A stretch of DNA of 64,000 nt from Verrucomicrobium sp. GAS474 (GCF_900105685.1 NZ_LT629781.1:3332611-3396610); one strand, 5' to 3'. Positions 42,567 through 51,685 are shown, numbered from the stretch's first letter. Notes: generated from the letters alone by a model not told the origin. A program made the numbers and translations.

Positions 42567-43580
42567 TTACTCGATGGGCGCGGCCTCGACGGGATTGTCG
42601 AGGAGATTGGTGTCGAACTTCATGCCAAGGGAGAGGTTCAGCGAGAGGAGCTTGTCCTTGATCTCGTTGAGCGACTTCTTGCCGAAGTTGCGGTACTTGA
42701 GCATCTCCGCCTCGGTCTTCATCGCGAGCTGACCGACGGTGGTGATGTTGGCGTTGTTGAGGCAGTTGGCGGCGCGGACAGAGAGCTCGATCTCGTTGAC
42801 GCTCATGTTGAGGAGCTTCTTGAGCTTGCTGTCCTCTTCGCGGGCGACGGGCTTCGTCTCCTCGAACTCGATGGGCTCTTCGCTGTAGTTGACGAAGATG
42901 TCGAGGTGGTGGCGCAGGATCGCGGACGACTGGAGGAGGGCCTCGTCGGGCGTCAGGCGGCCGTCGGTCCACATTTCGAGGACGAGCTTGTCGTAATCGG
43001 TGCGCTGGCCGACGCGGGTGTTCTCGACCGCATACTTGACCTTGCGGACGGGGGAGAAGAGGGAGTCGATGGCGATGACGCCGATCGACTGTTCCGGCTT
43101 CTTGTTCAGGTCGGCGGTGGCGAAGCCGCGGCCGACGCGGACTTCGATCTCGGCGTCGAAGCGCTGCTTCTTGTCGAGGGTGGCGATGACCAGATCGGGG
43201 TTCAGGACCTCGACGCCGGCGTCGACCTTGATGTCGCCCGCCGTCACGGAGCCTTCCTTCGTCACGCTGAGGAAGAAGGTGCGGGGCTCGCGGTTCGGGA
43301 ACTTGAAGAGGACCTTCTTCAGGTTGAGGACGATGTCGGTGACGTCTTCGACGACGCCCGGCAGCGTGGCGAACTCGTGGAGCGCGCCCTCGATCTTCAC
43401 CGAGGTGATGGCGGCCCCTTCCAGGGAGGAGAGGAGGACGCGGCGGAGGGAGTTGCCGATGGTATGCCCGTAGCCGGCCTCGAAGGGCTCGGCAACGAAC
43501 TTGGCATAGGTGGGCGTCGCGCTCGCTTCGTCCTTGACGAGGCGGTTCGGGATTTCAAAACGGCCTAAACGGATGGGCAT
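42567..43580 (-). CDS. rpoA: RNA polymerase alpha subunit
   Basis: 337 aa. Assembly platform of RNA polymerase and contact for UP elements and activators. N-terminal domain with VAEPFEAGYGHTIGNSLRRV followed by LLSSLEGAAI; C-terminal domain with LNMSVNEIELSVRAANCLNN followed by ANITTVGQLAMKTEAEML, which includes the DNA-contacting helices. Between rpsD and rplQ as in most bacteria. Confidence 0.98.
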   Translation of the reverse strand: MPIRLGRFEIPNRLVKDEASATPTYAKFVAEPFEAGYGHTIGNSLRRVLLSSLEGAAITSVKIEGALHEFATLPGVVEDVTDIVLNLKKVLFKFPNREPRTFFLSVTKEGSVTAGDIKVDAGVEVLNPDLVIATLDKKQRFDAEIEVRVGRGFATADLNKKPEQSIGVIAIDSLFSPVRKVKYAVENTRVGQRTDYDKLVLEMWTDGRLTPDEALLQSSAILRHHLDIFVNYSEEPIEFEETKPVAREEDSKLKKLLNMSVNEIELSVRAANCLNNANITTVGQLAMKTEAEMLKYRNFGKKSLNEIKDKLLSLNLSLGMKFDTNLLDNPVEAAPIE

Positions 43581-43674
43581 AGCAGTAGGGTTGTGTCCGG
43601 TTGAGTTAAGCGGGTGGGTCTCGCGCCTGAAGGGGGCCGCAGCGGGGCCGAAGCCCCTTCAGGTAAGCGAGGGT

Positions 43675-44283
43675 TTAGCGCGAGTAGAGTTCGACGACGA
43701 GCTGCTCGTTGGCGATCGGGGCGATCTCCTCGCGGCTCGGGATCCGCTGGATCTCACCCTTGAAGGCACCCTTGTCGAGCGAGAGCCAGGCAGGGACGGG
43801 GGCGATCTGCATGATCTCGAGGTTCTTCTCGGCGAGCTTGCGGGCATTGGGCTTGTCGACGACTTCAACGACCTCGGAGGGCTTGGTGTTGTAGCTGGCG
43901 ATGGTGACCTTCTTGCCGTTCACGAGGATGTGGCCGTGGCTGATGAACTGCCGGGCGGAGCGGCGGGAATTGGCGAGGCCGAGGCGGAAGACGACGTTGT
44001 CGAGCCGGGACTCGAGGATCTGGAGCAGGAGGAGGCCGGTTACGCCGCGCTTCTTCTGCGCCGCCTCGAAGTAGCGGCGGAACTGGCGTTCGAGAACGCC
44101 GTACATGAGCTTCAGCTTCTGCTTTTCGCCGAGGGCGACGCCGTATTCCGAGACCTTGCGGCGGCTTTTTTCGCCGTGCTGGCCGGGGGCGTAGGGACGA
44201 CGTTCGAGCGCCTTGCTGGGGCCGAAGATGGGGGCGCCGAAACGGCGGCTTTTTTTGGTGCGGGGGCCGGTATAACGAGCCAT
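43675..44283 (-). CDS. rpsD: Ribosomal protein S4
   Basis: 202 aa, 30S primary assembly protein. S4-domain signature RLDNVVFRLGLANSRRSARQ followed by FISHGHILVNGKKV; N-terminus MARYTGPRTKKSRRFG. A good Shine-Dalgarno (AGGAG) precedes the ATG, in contrast to most genes here. In other bacteria S4 represses the alpha operon; no regulatory fold was identified. Confidence 0.97.
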   Translation of the reverse strand: MARYTGPRTKKSRRFGAPIFGPSKALERRPYAPGQHGEKSRRKVSEYGVALGEKQKLKLMYGVLERQFRRYFEAAQKKRGVTGLLLLQILESRLDNVVFRLGLANSRRSARQFISHGHILVNGKKVTIASYNTKPSEVVEVVDKPNARKLAEKNLEIMQIAPVPAWLSLDKGAFKGEIQRIPSREEIAPIANEQLVVELYSR

Positions 44284-44334
44284 GATTTTTCTCCTAGGGG
44301 ATAAGTAAGGGGTTCCGTGATGCGACGCGGCGCA

Positions 44335-44889
44335 TCAGACGCGGCGCTGCTTGCGCGGGCGGCAGCCGTTGTGGGGGACGGGGGTGACGTCGAGGATCGT
44401 CGTGACCTCGAGGCCGACGGCCTGGAGGGCGCGGACGGCCGATTCACGACCCGTGCCCGGGCCCTTGACCCGGACGCTGACTTCCTTCAACCCGTGGGAC
44501 ATGGCCTGGCGGCAGGCATCCTGCGTCACGACCTGGGCGACGTAGGCGGTCGACTTCTTCGAGCCGCGGAAACCGCACTTGCCGGCGCTGGACCAACCGA
44601 TGACGTTGCCGCTGAGATCGGTGATCGAGACGATCGTGTTGTTGAAGGAGGCAAGCACATGGGCGACGCCGATGTGGATGTTCTTGCTTCCCTTGGCCTT
44701 GACGATTTTCGGTTTCTCGATGATGTTGGGATCGAGGGAGAGATCGAGGGAAAGGTCGGGGGCGGGCGCCGGCGCGGGGGCGGCGGCTTCCGCCTTCTTG
44801 CCCTTGGGGGCGGCGGGCTTCTTTTCTGCCGTGGCGGCGGGGGCGGCGGACGCCTCGGCCTTGGGCTGCTTCTTGACTTCGTCGGACAT
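44335..44889 (-). CDS. rpsK: Ribosomal protein S11 with N-terminal extension
   Basis: 184 aa against the usual 125-130. The 30S platform protein core starts at about 66 ([20 protein letters not shown]) and ends with [21 protein letters not shown] residues ([15 protein letters not shown]). The added 55 residues are Ala/Pro/Lys/Glu-rich and likely disordered. The only in-frame ATG near the usual start is the distal one, so the extension appears to be translated. Confidence 0.96.
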   Translation of the reverse strand: MSDEVKKQPKAEASAAPAATAEKKPAAPKGKKAEAAAPAPAPAPDLSLDLSLDPNIIEKPKIVKAKGSKNIHIGVAHVLASFNNTIVSITDLSGNVIGWSSAGKCGFRGSKKSTAYVAQVVTQDACRQAMSHGLKEVSVRVKGPGTGRESAVRALQAVGLEVTTILDVTPVPHNGCRPRKQRRV

Positions 44890-44933
44890 GACTGGTTGCG
44901 GGTCTGGGGTTGGAACGCGGATTTGGGTCGCGC

Positions 44934-45326
44934 TTATTTGCCGGCCTTCGCGTCCTTGTTGCGGACGACGCCAACGGTCTTCCGCGGGCCCTTGCGGGTG
45001 CGGGCGTTGGTTCCGGTGCGCTGGCCGCGAACGGGGAGACCCCGGCGGTGGCGGATGCCCCGGTAAGAATTGATGGCCTGGAGGCGCTTCAGGTTCTGCT
45101 GGAGTTCCCGGCGCAGGTCGCCTTCGATGACGAACTTGTTGTCCTGGATGACGGTGATGATCCGGTTAAGCTGCTGGTCGGTCAGCTCCTTCGCCCGGAT
45201 GTTCGGGTCGATTTCGGCGAGTTCGCAGATCTGCTTGGAACGGGTCGGCCCGATTCCGTAAATGTAAGGCAAAGAGGCTTCGAGGCGTTTGTCGCCAGGA
45301 ATATCAACTCCCAATAAGCGCGGCAT
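44934..45326 (-). CDS. rpsM: Ribosomal protein S13
   Basis: 130 aa. 30S head protein contacting the P-site tRNA and L5. [20 protein letters not shown] and [14 protein letters not shown], ending in the basic tail [19 protein letters not shown] longer frame upstream starts in the rpmJ gene and is not used. Confidence 0.97.
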   Translation of the reverse strand: MPRLLGVDIPGDKRLEASLPYIYGIGPTRSKQICELAEIDPNIRAKELTDQQLNRIITVIQDNKFVIEGDLRRELQQNLKRLQAINSYRGIRHRRGLPVRGQRTGTNARTRKGPRKTVGVVRNKDAKAGK

Positions 45327-45364
45327 ATATTTTCCTTGGATGCTAAGTAACGAGTTCCCGCGAA

Positions 45365-45481
45365 TCAGCCTTGACGCTGTTTCAGGCGCGGATTCTTCTT
45401 GTTGATGATGTAAATACGCCCTTTGCGACGGATGACCTGACAATCCGCCGTACGACGCTTAACTGAGGCTCTGACCTTCAT
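45365..45481 (-). CDS. rpmJ: Ribosomal protein L36, zinc-free type
   Basis: 38 aa ([20 protein letters not shown], then [18 protein letters not shown]). Small 50S protein, the shortest gene in the block. Of the usual zinc ligands Cys11, Cys14, Cys27 and His33 only Cys14 remains; the others are Thr, Asn and Leu, so it cannot form the zinc ribbon. Sits between infA and rpsM as usual. Confidence 0.95.
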   Translation of the reverse strand: MKVRASVKRRTADCQVIRRKGRIYIINKKNPRLKQRQG

Positions 45482-45529
45482 AAAATAAAAAAATGTTCTT
45501 GACTCTTTGTGAGTCAAGTTTGCTTACAA

Positions 45530-45748
45530 CTATTCCCGTCGAGAGACAATGCGTCCTCGACTCAAGTCGTAAGGTGAAATTTCTAGCAGGACTTTGCTGC
45601 CTTGCAATACTTTTGTTAAATTCATTCGCATTTCGCCGGAAACGTGCGCCAACAGACGATGCCCGTTCGCCAGCTCGACCCGGAAAACGCCGTTCTGGAG
45701 GACGTCCAGGACGATGCCTTCTACTTCGATGCAGTCGCGGCTCGACAT
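45530..45748 (-). CDS. infA: Translation initiation factor IF-1
   Basis: 72 aa, the usual length. OB-fold protein that blocks the A site during initiation. [20 protein letters not shown] followed by [20 protein letters not shown] and [13 protein letters not shown]. Its start lies 28 bases inside the end of map, a clear overlap in different frames. Confidence 0.96.
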   Translation of the reverse strand: MSSRDCIEVEGIVLDVLQNGVFRVELANGHRLLAHVSGEMRMNLTKVLQGSKVLLEISPYDLSRGRIVSRRE

Positions 45749-46485
45749 GTGAGGATTTCCGGTTCGCCCTCGGTGACGAGGACGACGTGTTCGAAATGGG
45801 ACGACTTCAGCCCGTCGGTGGCCACGACGGTCCAGCCGTCGGCGAGGATGCGGACATCGCAACGGCCCATGTTGACCATGGGCTCGATGGCGAGGGTCAT
45901 GCCGGCCTTGAGCTTCGGGCCGTTGCGGGGGCGGCCGTAGTTCGGCACCTGGGGCTCCTCGTGGAGCTTCCGTCCGACGCCGTGGCCGACGAACTCGCGG
46001 ACGACGGTGAAGCCGTGGCGGATGACGTACTGCTCGACGGCGTGGGAAATATCGCCGACGCGGTTTCCGTCCTTCGCCTGGGCGATCCCCTCGTAGAGGG
46101 AGGCGCGGGTGACGTCGAGGAGCTTCGCGACGGCGGGCTCGACGATGCCGACGGGGACGGTCGTCGCGGTGTCGCCGATCCAGCCTTCCTTGATGAGGCC
46201 GACGTCGAGCTTCACGACGTCGCCGACCTGGAGGCGGCGGGAGCCGCCGATGCCGTGGACGACCTCCTCGTTGACCGAGATGCAAATGTTGCCGGGGAAG
46301 CCGCGATAGCCGAGGAAGGCGCTCTTCGCGCCGAGGCGGGCGATCTCAGCCGCCGCGAAGGCGTCGACCTCGCGCGTCGTGAGTCCAGGGGCGATGATCG
46401 CCGCCGTCTTCTCCAGCACCTCGGCGACACATGCCCCGGCCCGCCGCATCCCCTCGATCTCGGCGGGGCGTTTGATGGGAATCAC
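45721..46485 (-). CDS. map: Methionine aminopeptidase type I
   Basis: 254 aa. Removes the initiator Met from new proteins. Metal ligands are seen in [19 protein letters not shown] (two Asp), [12 protein letters not shown] (His), AIEPMVN (Glu) and [10 protein letters not shown] (Glu region). [20 protein letters not shown] followed by HGI is the family signature. Lies between secY and infA. Confidence 0.97.
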   Translation of the reverse strand: MIPIKRPAEIEGMRRAGACVAEVLEKTAAIIAPGLTTREVDAFAAAEIARLGAKSAFLGYRGFPGNICISVNEEVVHGIGGSRRLQVGDVVKLDVGLIKEGWIGDTATTVPVGIVEPAVAKLLDVTRASLYEGIAQAKDGNRVGDISHAVEQYVIRHGFTVVREFVGHGVGRKLHEEPQVPNYGRPRNGPKLKAGMTLAIEPMVNMGRCDVRILADGWTVVATDGLKSSHFEHVVLVTEGEPEILTCRAATASK

Positions 46486-46518
46486 GGCAGGAAGGCGCGA
46501 AGGGGCGGCGCGTAAAAG

Positions 46519-48003
46519 TTAGCGGGCGTGGTGGCTGAGGAAGATGGCGATCCCCGCGACGACGACGACGGCGATGCCCGTCCAGAGCCAGATGACGGCG
46601 TCGCTCGACGCGCCGTTCCCCTGCGAGGAGGAGGCGGTGGCGGAACGGCCCTTGACCTTGCCGCGCTTCAGGAAGCCGTCATAGTGGCGCTGGAGGAGGT
46701 AGGTCTCGGTCTGGCGCATCGTGTCGAGGACGACGCCGACCATGATGAGGAGGCTGGTGCCGCCGAAGAACTGCGCCGTGAGGGCGGGGACGCGGAGCCA
46801 ATACTGGATGATCATCGGCAGCACCGCGAGGACGGCGAGGAAGGTCGCCCCGGCGAGGGTCAGGCGGGTCATCGTGAAGTCGAGGAAGTCGGCGGTCGGC
46901 TGGCCGGGACGGACGCCGGGGATGAAGCCGCCGTGCTTCTTCAGATCGTCGGCGATCTGGACGGGATTGAACTGCGTGGCGACCCAGAAGTAGGAGAAGA
47001 AGAGGATCATCAGCACCGTGAAGGTGTAGTGGAGCCAGCCCGAGGCGAGGCTCTGCGCGATCGAGGCGACCCACTGGGACTTCGAGACGAAGCCCATGAG
47101 GACGGCCGGGAAGAGGAGGATGGCCTGGGCGAAGATGATCGGCATGACCCCCGCGTAGTTCACCTTCAGCGGGAGGAACGACGACTGGCCGCCGTAGACC
47201 TTGTTCCCGCGCACCTGCTTCGCATATTGGACGATGATCTTCCGGACCGCCTGGGTCATGGCGATCGTCCCCGCGATGACGACGAGGAGGAAGAGGAGGA
47301 GGAGGATGACGAGGAGCGGGCTTCCGCCGGAGATCAGCTTCTGCCAGCCGTTGACGAGGGCCGCGGGGAAGCGGGCCAGGATGCCGACGGTGATGATGAG
47401 GGAGACGCCGTTGCCGATCCCCTTCTCGGTGATCTGCTCGCCGAGCCACATGAGGATCATCGTCCCGGTGGTGAGGGAGATGACGGTCATGATGCGGAAG
47501 CCCCAGCCCGGATCGGCGACGAGGGGCATGCCGAGCTGAGCGACGACGCTGCCGATGCCGCTGAGGAACGGGATGCTCTCCGGCTTCTCGAAGCCGAGGG
47601 CGAGGAGGTAGCCCTGGACGAGGCAGAGGATGAGGGTGAGGACGCGGGAATACTGGGTCACCTTCTGGCGGCCGCCTTCCTCGCGGGCCAGCTTCGCCAG
47701 GCTGGGGATCACCGCCGTCATGAGCTGCATCATGATGCTGGCGCTGATGTAGGGCATGACGCCGAGGGAGAAGAGGGCGCAATTTTCGAGGGCGCCGCCG
47801 CTGAAGAGATTGAACATTCCGATCACCGAGCCCTGCGACTGCTGGTCGACGATCTTGGAGAAGAACTCCCCGAGGACCTGCGTGTTGACCCCGGGGCAGG
47901 GAATCGCCGCGCCGACGCGGACGACGACGAGGAGGGCCAGGGTGAAGAGAATGCGCTGGCGGAGTTCCGGAATCTTGAAGCTATTGGTGAACGCGGAGAA
48001 CAT
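46519..48003 (-). CDS. secY: Protein translocase subunit SecY
   Basis: 494 aa, ten membrane helices. Central channel of the Sec translocon. N-terminus with FTNSFKIPELRQRILFTLAL, the family signature GGALENCALFSLGVMPYISA followed by SIMMQL and FNPVQIADDLKKHGGFIPGV followed by RPG. The C-terminal part has a Ser/Asn-rich segment and an extra final helix (WLWTGIAVVVVAGIAIFLSH) not usual in SecY. Preceded by a terminator and a candidate promoter, so it begins a new transcription unit. Confidence 0.97.
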   Translation of the reverse strand: MFSAFTNSFKIPELRQRILFTLALLVVVRVGAAIPCPGVNTQVLGEFFSKIVDQQSQGSVIGMFNLFSGGALENCALFSLGVMPYISASIMMQLMTAVIPSLAKLAREEGGRQKVTQYSRVLTLILCLVQGYLLALGFEKPESIPFLSGIGSVVAQLGMPLVADPGWGFRIMTVISLTTGTMILMWLGEQITEKGIGNGVSLIITVGILARFPAALVNGWQKLISGGSPLLVILLLLFLLVVIAGTIAMTQAVRKIIVQYAKQVRGNKVYGGQSSFLPLKVNYAGVMPIIFAQAILLFPAVLMGFVSKSQWVASIAQSLASGWLHYTFTVLMILFFSYFWVATQFNPVQIADDLKKHGGFIPGVRPGQPTADFLDFTMTRLTLAGATFLAVLAVLPMIIQYWLRVPALTAQFFGGTSLLIMVGVVLDTMRQTETYLLQRHYDGFLKRGKVKGRSATASSSQGNGASSDAVIWLWTGIAVVVVAGIAIFLSHHAR

Positions 48004-48046
48004 GGTGATCGGTTTTCTTGAAAAAGTGAGAAATGAAAGGGCTCTT

Positions 48047-48076
48047 AAAATGCCCCGAACCGGGGGAGAACTGCAA
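48047..48076 (-). promoter_or_regulatory. Candidate secY promoter
   Basis: On the minus strand TTGCAG (48071-48076) and CATTTT (48047-48052), spacer 18 bases. It lies between the terminator at 48103-48141 and secY, where a promoter is needed if the terminator works. Confidence 0.4.
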
Positions 48077-48102
48077 GGGCCTTTCGCGACGGATGCGAGA
48101 TA

Positions 48103-48141
48103 AAATAAAAAACCGCCCTTGAACTGCCTTGAACAGGGCGG
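48103..48141 (-). terminator. Rho-independent terminator between rplO and secY
   Basis: On the minus strand stem CCGCCCT / AGGGCGG followed by TTTTTTATTTTATC. An additional 9-base stem, CCTCTCCCC / GGGGAGAGG (48176-48184 with 48194-48202), sits between it and the rplO stop. This location is unusual, since the spc operon normally reads through into secY. Confidence 0.8.
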
Positions 48142-48237
48142 CAGCCGGGGCGGTTCCTCTTTCTCGATCCCTCCTCCTCTCCCCTCCCCGCGCGGGGAGA
48201 GGAAGAGGAACAGGGGCCGGGATGGTGGGAAGGGGGC

Positions 48238-48738
48238 TTAGGCCGCCTTGGCCTTCGTCGCCTGGGGAGCTTTGGCCTTGGGGGCCTTCTGAGCCTTCGC
48301 GACGAGCTCGATCGTGCCGCCGGCGGCTTCGATCTTCTTCTTCGCCGACTCGCTGATCGCGGTGACCTTGACGGAGACCTTTTTGGTCAGCTCGCCGGTG
48401 CCGAGGATCTTGACGCCGTCCCAGTTGCCGTTGACGAGGCCCGCGGCGCGGAGCGCCTTCTCGTCGATTTCCGTGACCTTCAGGTCCTGGAGATCGCCGA
48501 CATTGACGGGGGCGTAGACGGTGGCGAAGTCCTTGTTGTTAAAGCCGCGCTTCGGGATACGCCGGATGAGGGGCATCTGGCCGCCCTCGAAACCGAGGCG
48601 GATGCTGCCGCCGGAGCGGGCCTTCTGACCCTTGTGGCCCTTGCCGCTGGTCTTGCCCTTGCCGGAGCTTTCGCCCGAGCCGAGGCGCTTGACGCGGTGC
48701 GTCGCACCGGGGCGGGGCTTCAAATCGTGGAGTCTCAT
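48238..48738 (-). CDS. rplO: Ribosomal protein L15
   Basis: 166 aa against about 145, with a Lys/Ala tail (KAQKAPKAKAPQATKAKAA). 50S assembly protein. MRLHDLKPRPGATHRVKRLG and the Gly-rich GKGKTSGKGHKGQKARSGG are characteristic. It follows rpsE by 36 bases: no rpmD (L30) between them. Confidence 0.97.
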   Translation of the reverse strand: MRLHDLKPRPGATHRVKRLGSGESSGKGKTSGKGHKGQKARSGGSIRLGFEGGQMPLIRRIPKRGFNNKDFATVYAPVNVGDLQDLKVTEIDEKALRAAGLVNGNWDGVKILGTGELTKKVSVKVTAISESAKKKIEAAGGTIELVAKAQKAPKAKAPQATKAKAA

Positions 48739-48774
48739 GATCGTGATGGAGTGCTAAGTGTTGTGACCGGTGGC

Positions 48775-49491
48775 TTAGGAAGCCGCGACTTCCGCGACGA
48801 CCTTCTGCTTCGCCTTCTTGCCGCGGCCCGTGAAGATCTGTTCGCGGGTGCGGAGCTGGCGGAGCGCGTCCAACGTCGCCTTGACGACGTTGTAGGGATT
48901 ATCGGAACCGAGGGACTTCGTGAGGACGTCCTTGACGCCGGCGAGCTCGACGACGGCGCGAACCGCAGAACCGGCGATGAGGCCCGTACCGGGGGAGGCC
49001 GGCTTCAGGAGAACCTTGCCACCGTCGAAGGTGCCGAAGACCTCGTGCGGGATGGTCGCATCCTTGAGGGAGATCGGCTCGAGCTGGTGCTTGGCGTTCT
49101 CGGTCGCCTTCTTGACGGCGTCCTGGACTTCGTTGGCCTTGCCGAAACCGATGCCGACGCGGCCCTTCTTGTCGCCGACGACGACGAGGGCGCTGAAGCT
49201 GAAACGACGGCCGCCCTTGACGACCTTGGAGCAGCGATTGATGTGGACGAGCTTGTCGGAGATGCCGTTATCCTCGCCCTTGGGCTCGGGGTTACGGGGA
49301 CGACGGGGACCGCGGCCACCGCCGCCGGGACCACGACCGCCGGGGCCACGGCCACCGGGACCACGTCCGCCACCGCCGCGGTAGTTCGACTGGGCGGGAG
49401 CGCCAGCAGCTGCCGCCGGAGCGGGAGCGGCGGCGGTTTCTGCGACAGCAGGCGCGGCCTGCTGTTCCTTGACTTCAACGTTGTCGGCCAT
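48775..49491 (-). CDS. rpsE: Ribosomal protein S5 with Gly/Arg-rich N-terminal extension
   Basis: 238 aa against about 165. The core begins near 75 ([20 protein letters not shown] followed by [11 protein letters not shown]) and includes the double-stranded-RNA-binding fold and [19 protein letters not shown]. Residues 1-36 are Ala/Pro-rich, and 38-66 consist of RGPGG repeats like an RGG motif, which could bind RNA. 30S protein of decoding fidelity. Confidence 0.96.
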   Translation of the reverse strand: MADNVEVKEQQAAPAVAETAAAPAPAAAAGAPAQSNYRGGGGRGPGGRGPGGRGPGGGGRGPRRPRNPEPKGEDNGISDKLVHINRCSKVVKGGRRFSFSALVVVGDKKGRVGIGFGKANEVQDAVKKATENAKHQLEPISLKDATIPHEVFGTFDGGKVLLKPASPGTGLIAGSAVRAVVELAGVKDVLTKSLGSDNPYNVVKATLDALRQLRTREQIFTGRGKKAKQKVVAEVAAS

Positions 49492-49492
49492 A

Positions 49493-49855
49493 TTAGAATT
49501 CCAATCCGGCCGCGCGAGCCGCGTCAGCCAATGCTTTAACTTTTCCGTGGTAACGGAAACCGCCGCGGTCGAAGACGACCTTGGCAATCTGTTTCTCCTT
49601 CGCCCGTTCGGCGACGAGCTTGCCGACGTGGTCGGCGCCCTTGGCGTTCGGCTTCAGGGCCGCGGAGTCGAGGGACTTCTCGGTCGTGTGAACGCTGACG
49701 AGGGTCTTCCCCTCTTCGTCGTTGATGATCTGGGCGGTGATGTGGCGGCCAGTGAAGTTGATGCTGAGGCGGGGCCGTTCCGTGGTCCCCGTCACCTTGC
49801 GGCGGAGGCGGGTGTGCACCCGGTTGCGGATGGCCTTTTTGGTAAGAATGGGCAT
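49493..49855 (-). CDS. rplR: Ribosomal protein L18
   Basis: 120 aa. 5S rRNA-binding 50S protein. [40 protein letters not shown] and [20 protein letters not shown] followed by AR are characteristic. Its stop is one base before the rpsE start. Confidence 0.97.
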   Translation of the reverse strand: MPILTKKAIRNRVHTRLRRKVTGTTERPRLSINFTGRHITAQIINDEEGKTLVSVHTTEKSLDSAALKPNAKGADHVGKLVAERAKEKQIAKVVFDRGGFRYHGKVKALADAARAAGLEF

Positions 49856-49882
49856 GGCAGTATGATGTGTTGGTGGCCGCGA

Positions 49883-50425
49883 TTACTTGCTCTGGGCCGT
49901 CTTGCCCTGCTTGCGGCGGACGACTTCGCCCGAGTAACGGACGCCCTTGCCCTTGTAGGGTTCGGGGGGGTAGTAGCCGCGGATGTCGGCGGCGACGGCG
50001 CCGACGAGCTGCTTGTCGGATCCGTCGATCTGGATGTTCGTCGGATCGATGACGGTGACCTTGATGGCGGGCGGGACCTTGAAGAGGATCGGGTGGGAGA
50101 ACCCGAGGTTCAGGGTCAGGACGTCGCCGGCGAGGGCGGCCTTGAAACCGACGCCCTGGATCTCGAGCTTCTTGGTGAAGCCCTTGGAGACGCCTTCGAC
50201 GTGGTTCGCCAGGAGGCTGCGGTGAAGGCCGTGCAGCGCGCGGTCCTGGCGTTCCGTCCCCTCGTTCTTGAGGGTCAGGATGCTGTTTTCAAGACGGGCG
50301 ACGAGCGACTTCGGGAGGCTGTGGGTAGCCTTGCCCTTGGGCCCTTCGACCTTGATTTCGGAACCGTTGACGGCGATCTTGACGCCGCCGGGAACGGGAA
50401 TGGGGTTATTACCAACGCGGGACAT
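49883..50425 (-). CDS. rplF: Ribosomal protein L6
   Basis: 180 aa. 50S protein near the factor-binding site. MSRVGNNPIPVPGGVKIAVN at the start and RGYYPPEPYKGKGVRYSGEV at the end are the family signatures. Confidence 0.97.
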   Translation of the reverse strand: MSRVGNNPIPVPGGVKIAVNGSEIKVEGPKGKATHSLPKSLVARLENSILTLKNEGTERQDRALHGLHRSLLANHVEGVSKGFTKKLEIQGVGFKAALAGDVLTLNLGFSHPILFKVPPAIKVTVIDPTNIQIDGSDKQLVGAVAADIRGYYPPEPYKGKGVRYSGEVVRRKQGKTAQSK

Positions 50426-50434
50426 AGTCTTACT

Positions 50435-50836
50435 TTAGTAAACGGTCAGGAGGAGTTCGCCCCCGACGTTGAGTTGCTTCGCCCGGTGTCCGGCCATCAC
50501 GCCGCGGGGCGTGGAGAGGACGGAGACGCCGAGGCCGCCGAGGACGCGGGGGATCTCCCCGGCGCCGACGTAACGGCGAAGGCCGGGCTTGCTGATGCGC
50601 TTGATTTCGCGCAGCGTCTTGATCTTCGCCGTGCCGCGAAGGGTGACCTTCAGCTTCGGCTTGATCTTGTTGTCGTCTTTGTTGAGGATCTCGACGGAGT
50701 CGAGGTAGCCTTCCTCTTTGAGGACGTTCGCGACGTCGCCCTTGAGGCGGGAATAGGGCATGACAACTTCGGCCTTCGAGGCGCGCGAGGCGTTGCGAAG
50801 GGCGCTGAGGAAGTCAGCCAAAGGATCGGTCTGCAT
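50435..50836 (-). CDS. rpsH: Ribosomal protein S8
   Basis: 133 aa, central-domain 30S protein that in other bacteria also represses the spc operon. DPLADFLSALRNASRASKAE and the C-terminal signature LGGLGVSVLSTPRGVMAGHR are present. Confidence 0.97.
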   Translation of the reverse strand: MQTDPLADFLSALRNASRASKAEVVMPYSRLKGDVANVLKEEGYLDSVEILNKDDNKIKPKLKVTLRGTAKIKTLREIKRISKPGLRRYVGAGEIPRVLGGLGVSVLSTPRGVMAGHRAKQLNVGGELLLTVY

Positions 50837-50869
50837 GGCAGGTTCTGGTTTCTAAGGGGTTGGGGTAGT

Positions 50870-51055
50870 TTACCAGCTCGACTTGGTGACGCCGGGGATT
50901 TCGGCGGCCAGGGCCAACTCACGGAAGGTGAGGCGGCTGACGCCGAACTTCCGCATGAAGGCGCGGCGACGTCCGGTGATCTGGCAACGATTGTAGGCGC
51001 GGGAGGCGAACTTGGGGGTCCGCTTCTGCCGGTTAATCCATGCTTTTTTAGCCAT
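50870..51055 (-). CDS. rpsN: Ribosomal protein S14, short zinc-free type
   Basis: 61 aa, the length of the zinc-binding S14 (type Z). Of its four ligands only Cys24 remains; the positions of Cys27, Cys40 and Cys43 are Thr, Ser and Thr ([12 protein letters not shown] and [10 protein letters not shown]). It is otherwise well conserved ([20 protein letters not shown] followed by V.KSSW). 30S head protein near the mRNA. Same pattern of loss as in L36. Confidence 0.96.
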   Translation of the reverse strand: MAKKAWINRQKRTPKFASRAYNRCQITGRRRAFMRKFGVSRLTFRELALAAEIPGVTKSSW

Positions 51056-51064
51056 AGTCGATCC

Positions 51065-51682
51065 TTAGTTCTTGCCGGCGACTGCCGGCTCTGCTGCCGC
51101 GGTCGCGGCCTGCTGTTTGCGTTCCGTAAAGGGCATGCCGAGGAGGGCGAGAAGTTCGCGGGCCTCTTCGTTGGTCGGGGCGGAGGTGACGATCGTCACG
51201 TCCATGCCGATGGTGCGCTTCACCTTGTCGAGCTCGATTTCGGGGAAGATCGTGTGATCCTTGACGCCGAGGGTGTAGCTGCCGCGGCCGTCGAAGGCGC
51301 GGTTCGAGACACCGCGGAAGTCGCGGATGCGGGGGAGGGCCGCCACGATGAGGCGTTCGAGGAATTCCCACATGATCCGGCCGCGGAGGGTGACCTTCGC
51401 GCCGATTTCCTGGTTCTCACGGAGCTTGAAGTTCGCGATGCTCACCTTGGACTTGGTGCGGATCGGCTTCTGGCCGGTGATGGCGGTGATTTCCTTGACG
51501 GCGTCCTCGAGGGCGAGCTTCGTGTCGATCGAGGCGCTCACGCAGGTGTTCACGACGATCTTCTCGATCTGCGGAATCTGGTGGACGTTGGCGTACTTGC
51601 GCGAAGCCTGGAGGGCCGGGGCGACCTTTTCCTTGTACTTCGTCAGGAACGCGGGGGGCGGGAGAGGAGTGGAGTCAGACAT
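51065..51682 (-). CDS. rplE: Ribosomal protein L5
   Basis: 205 aa. 50S central protuberance protein that binds 5S rRNA and S13. ANVHQIPQIEKIVVNTCVSA, ITGQKPIRTKSKVSIANFKL and GRGSYTLGVKDHTIFPEIEL match the family. An added Ala/Gln-rich tail of about 20 residues follows. Confidence 0.97.
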   Translation of the reverse strand: MSDSTPLPPPAFLTKYKEKVAPALQASRKYANVHQIPQIEKIVVNTCVSASIDTKLALEDAVKEITAITGQKPIRTKSKVSIANFKLRENQEIGAKVTLRGRIMWEFLERLIVAALPRIRDFRGVSNRAFDGRGSYTLGVKDHTIFPEIELDKVKRTIGMDVTIVTSAPTNEEARELLALLGMPFTERKQQAATAAAEPAVAGKN

Positions 51683-51685
51683 GGT

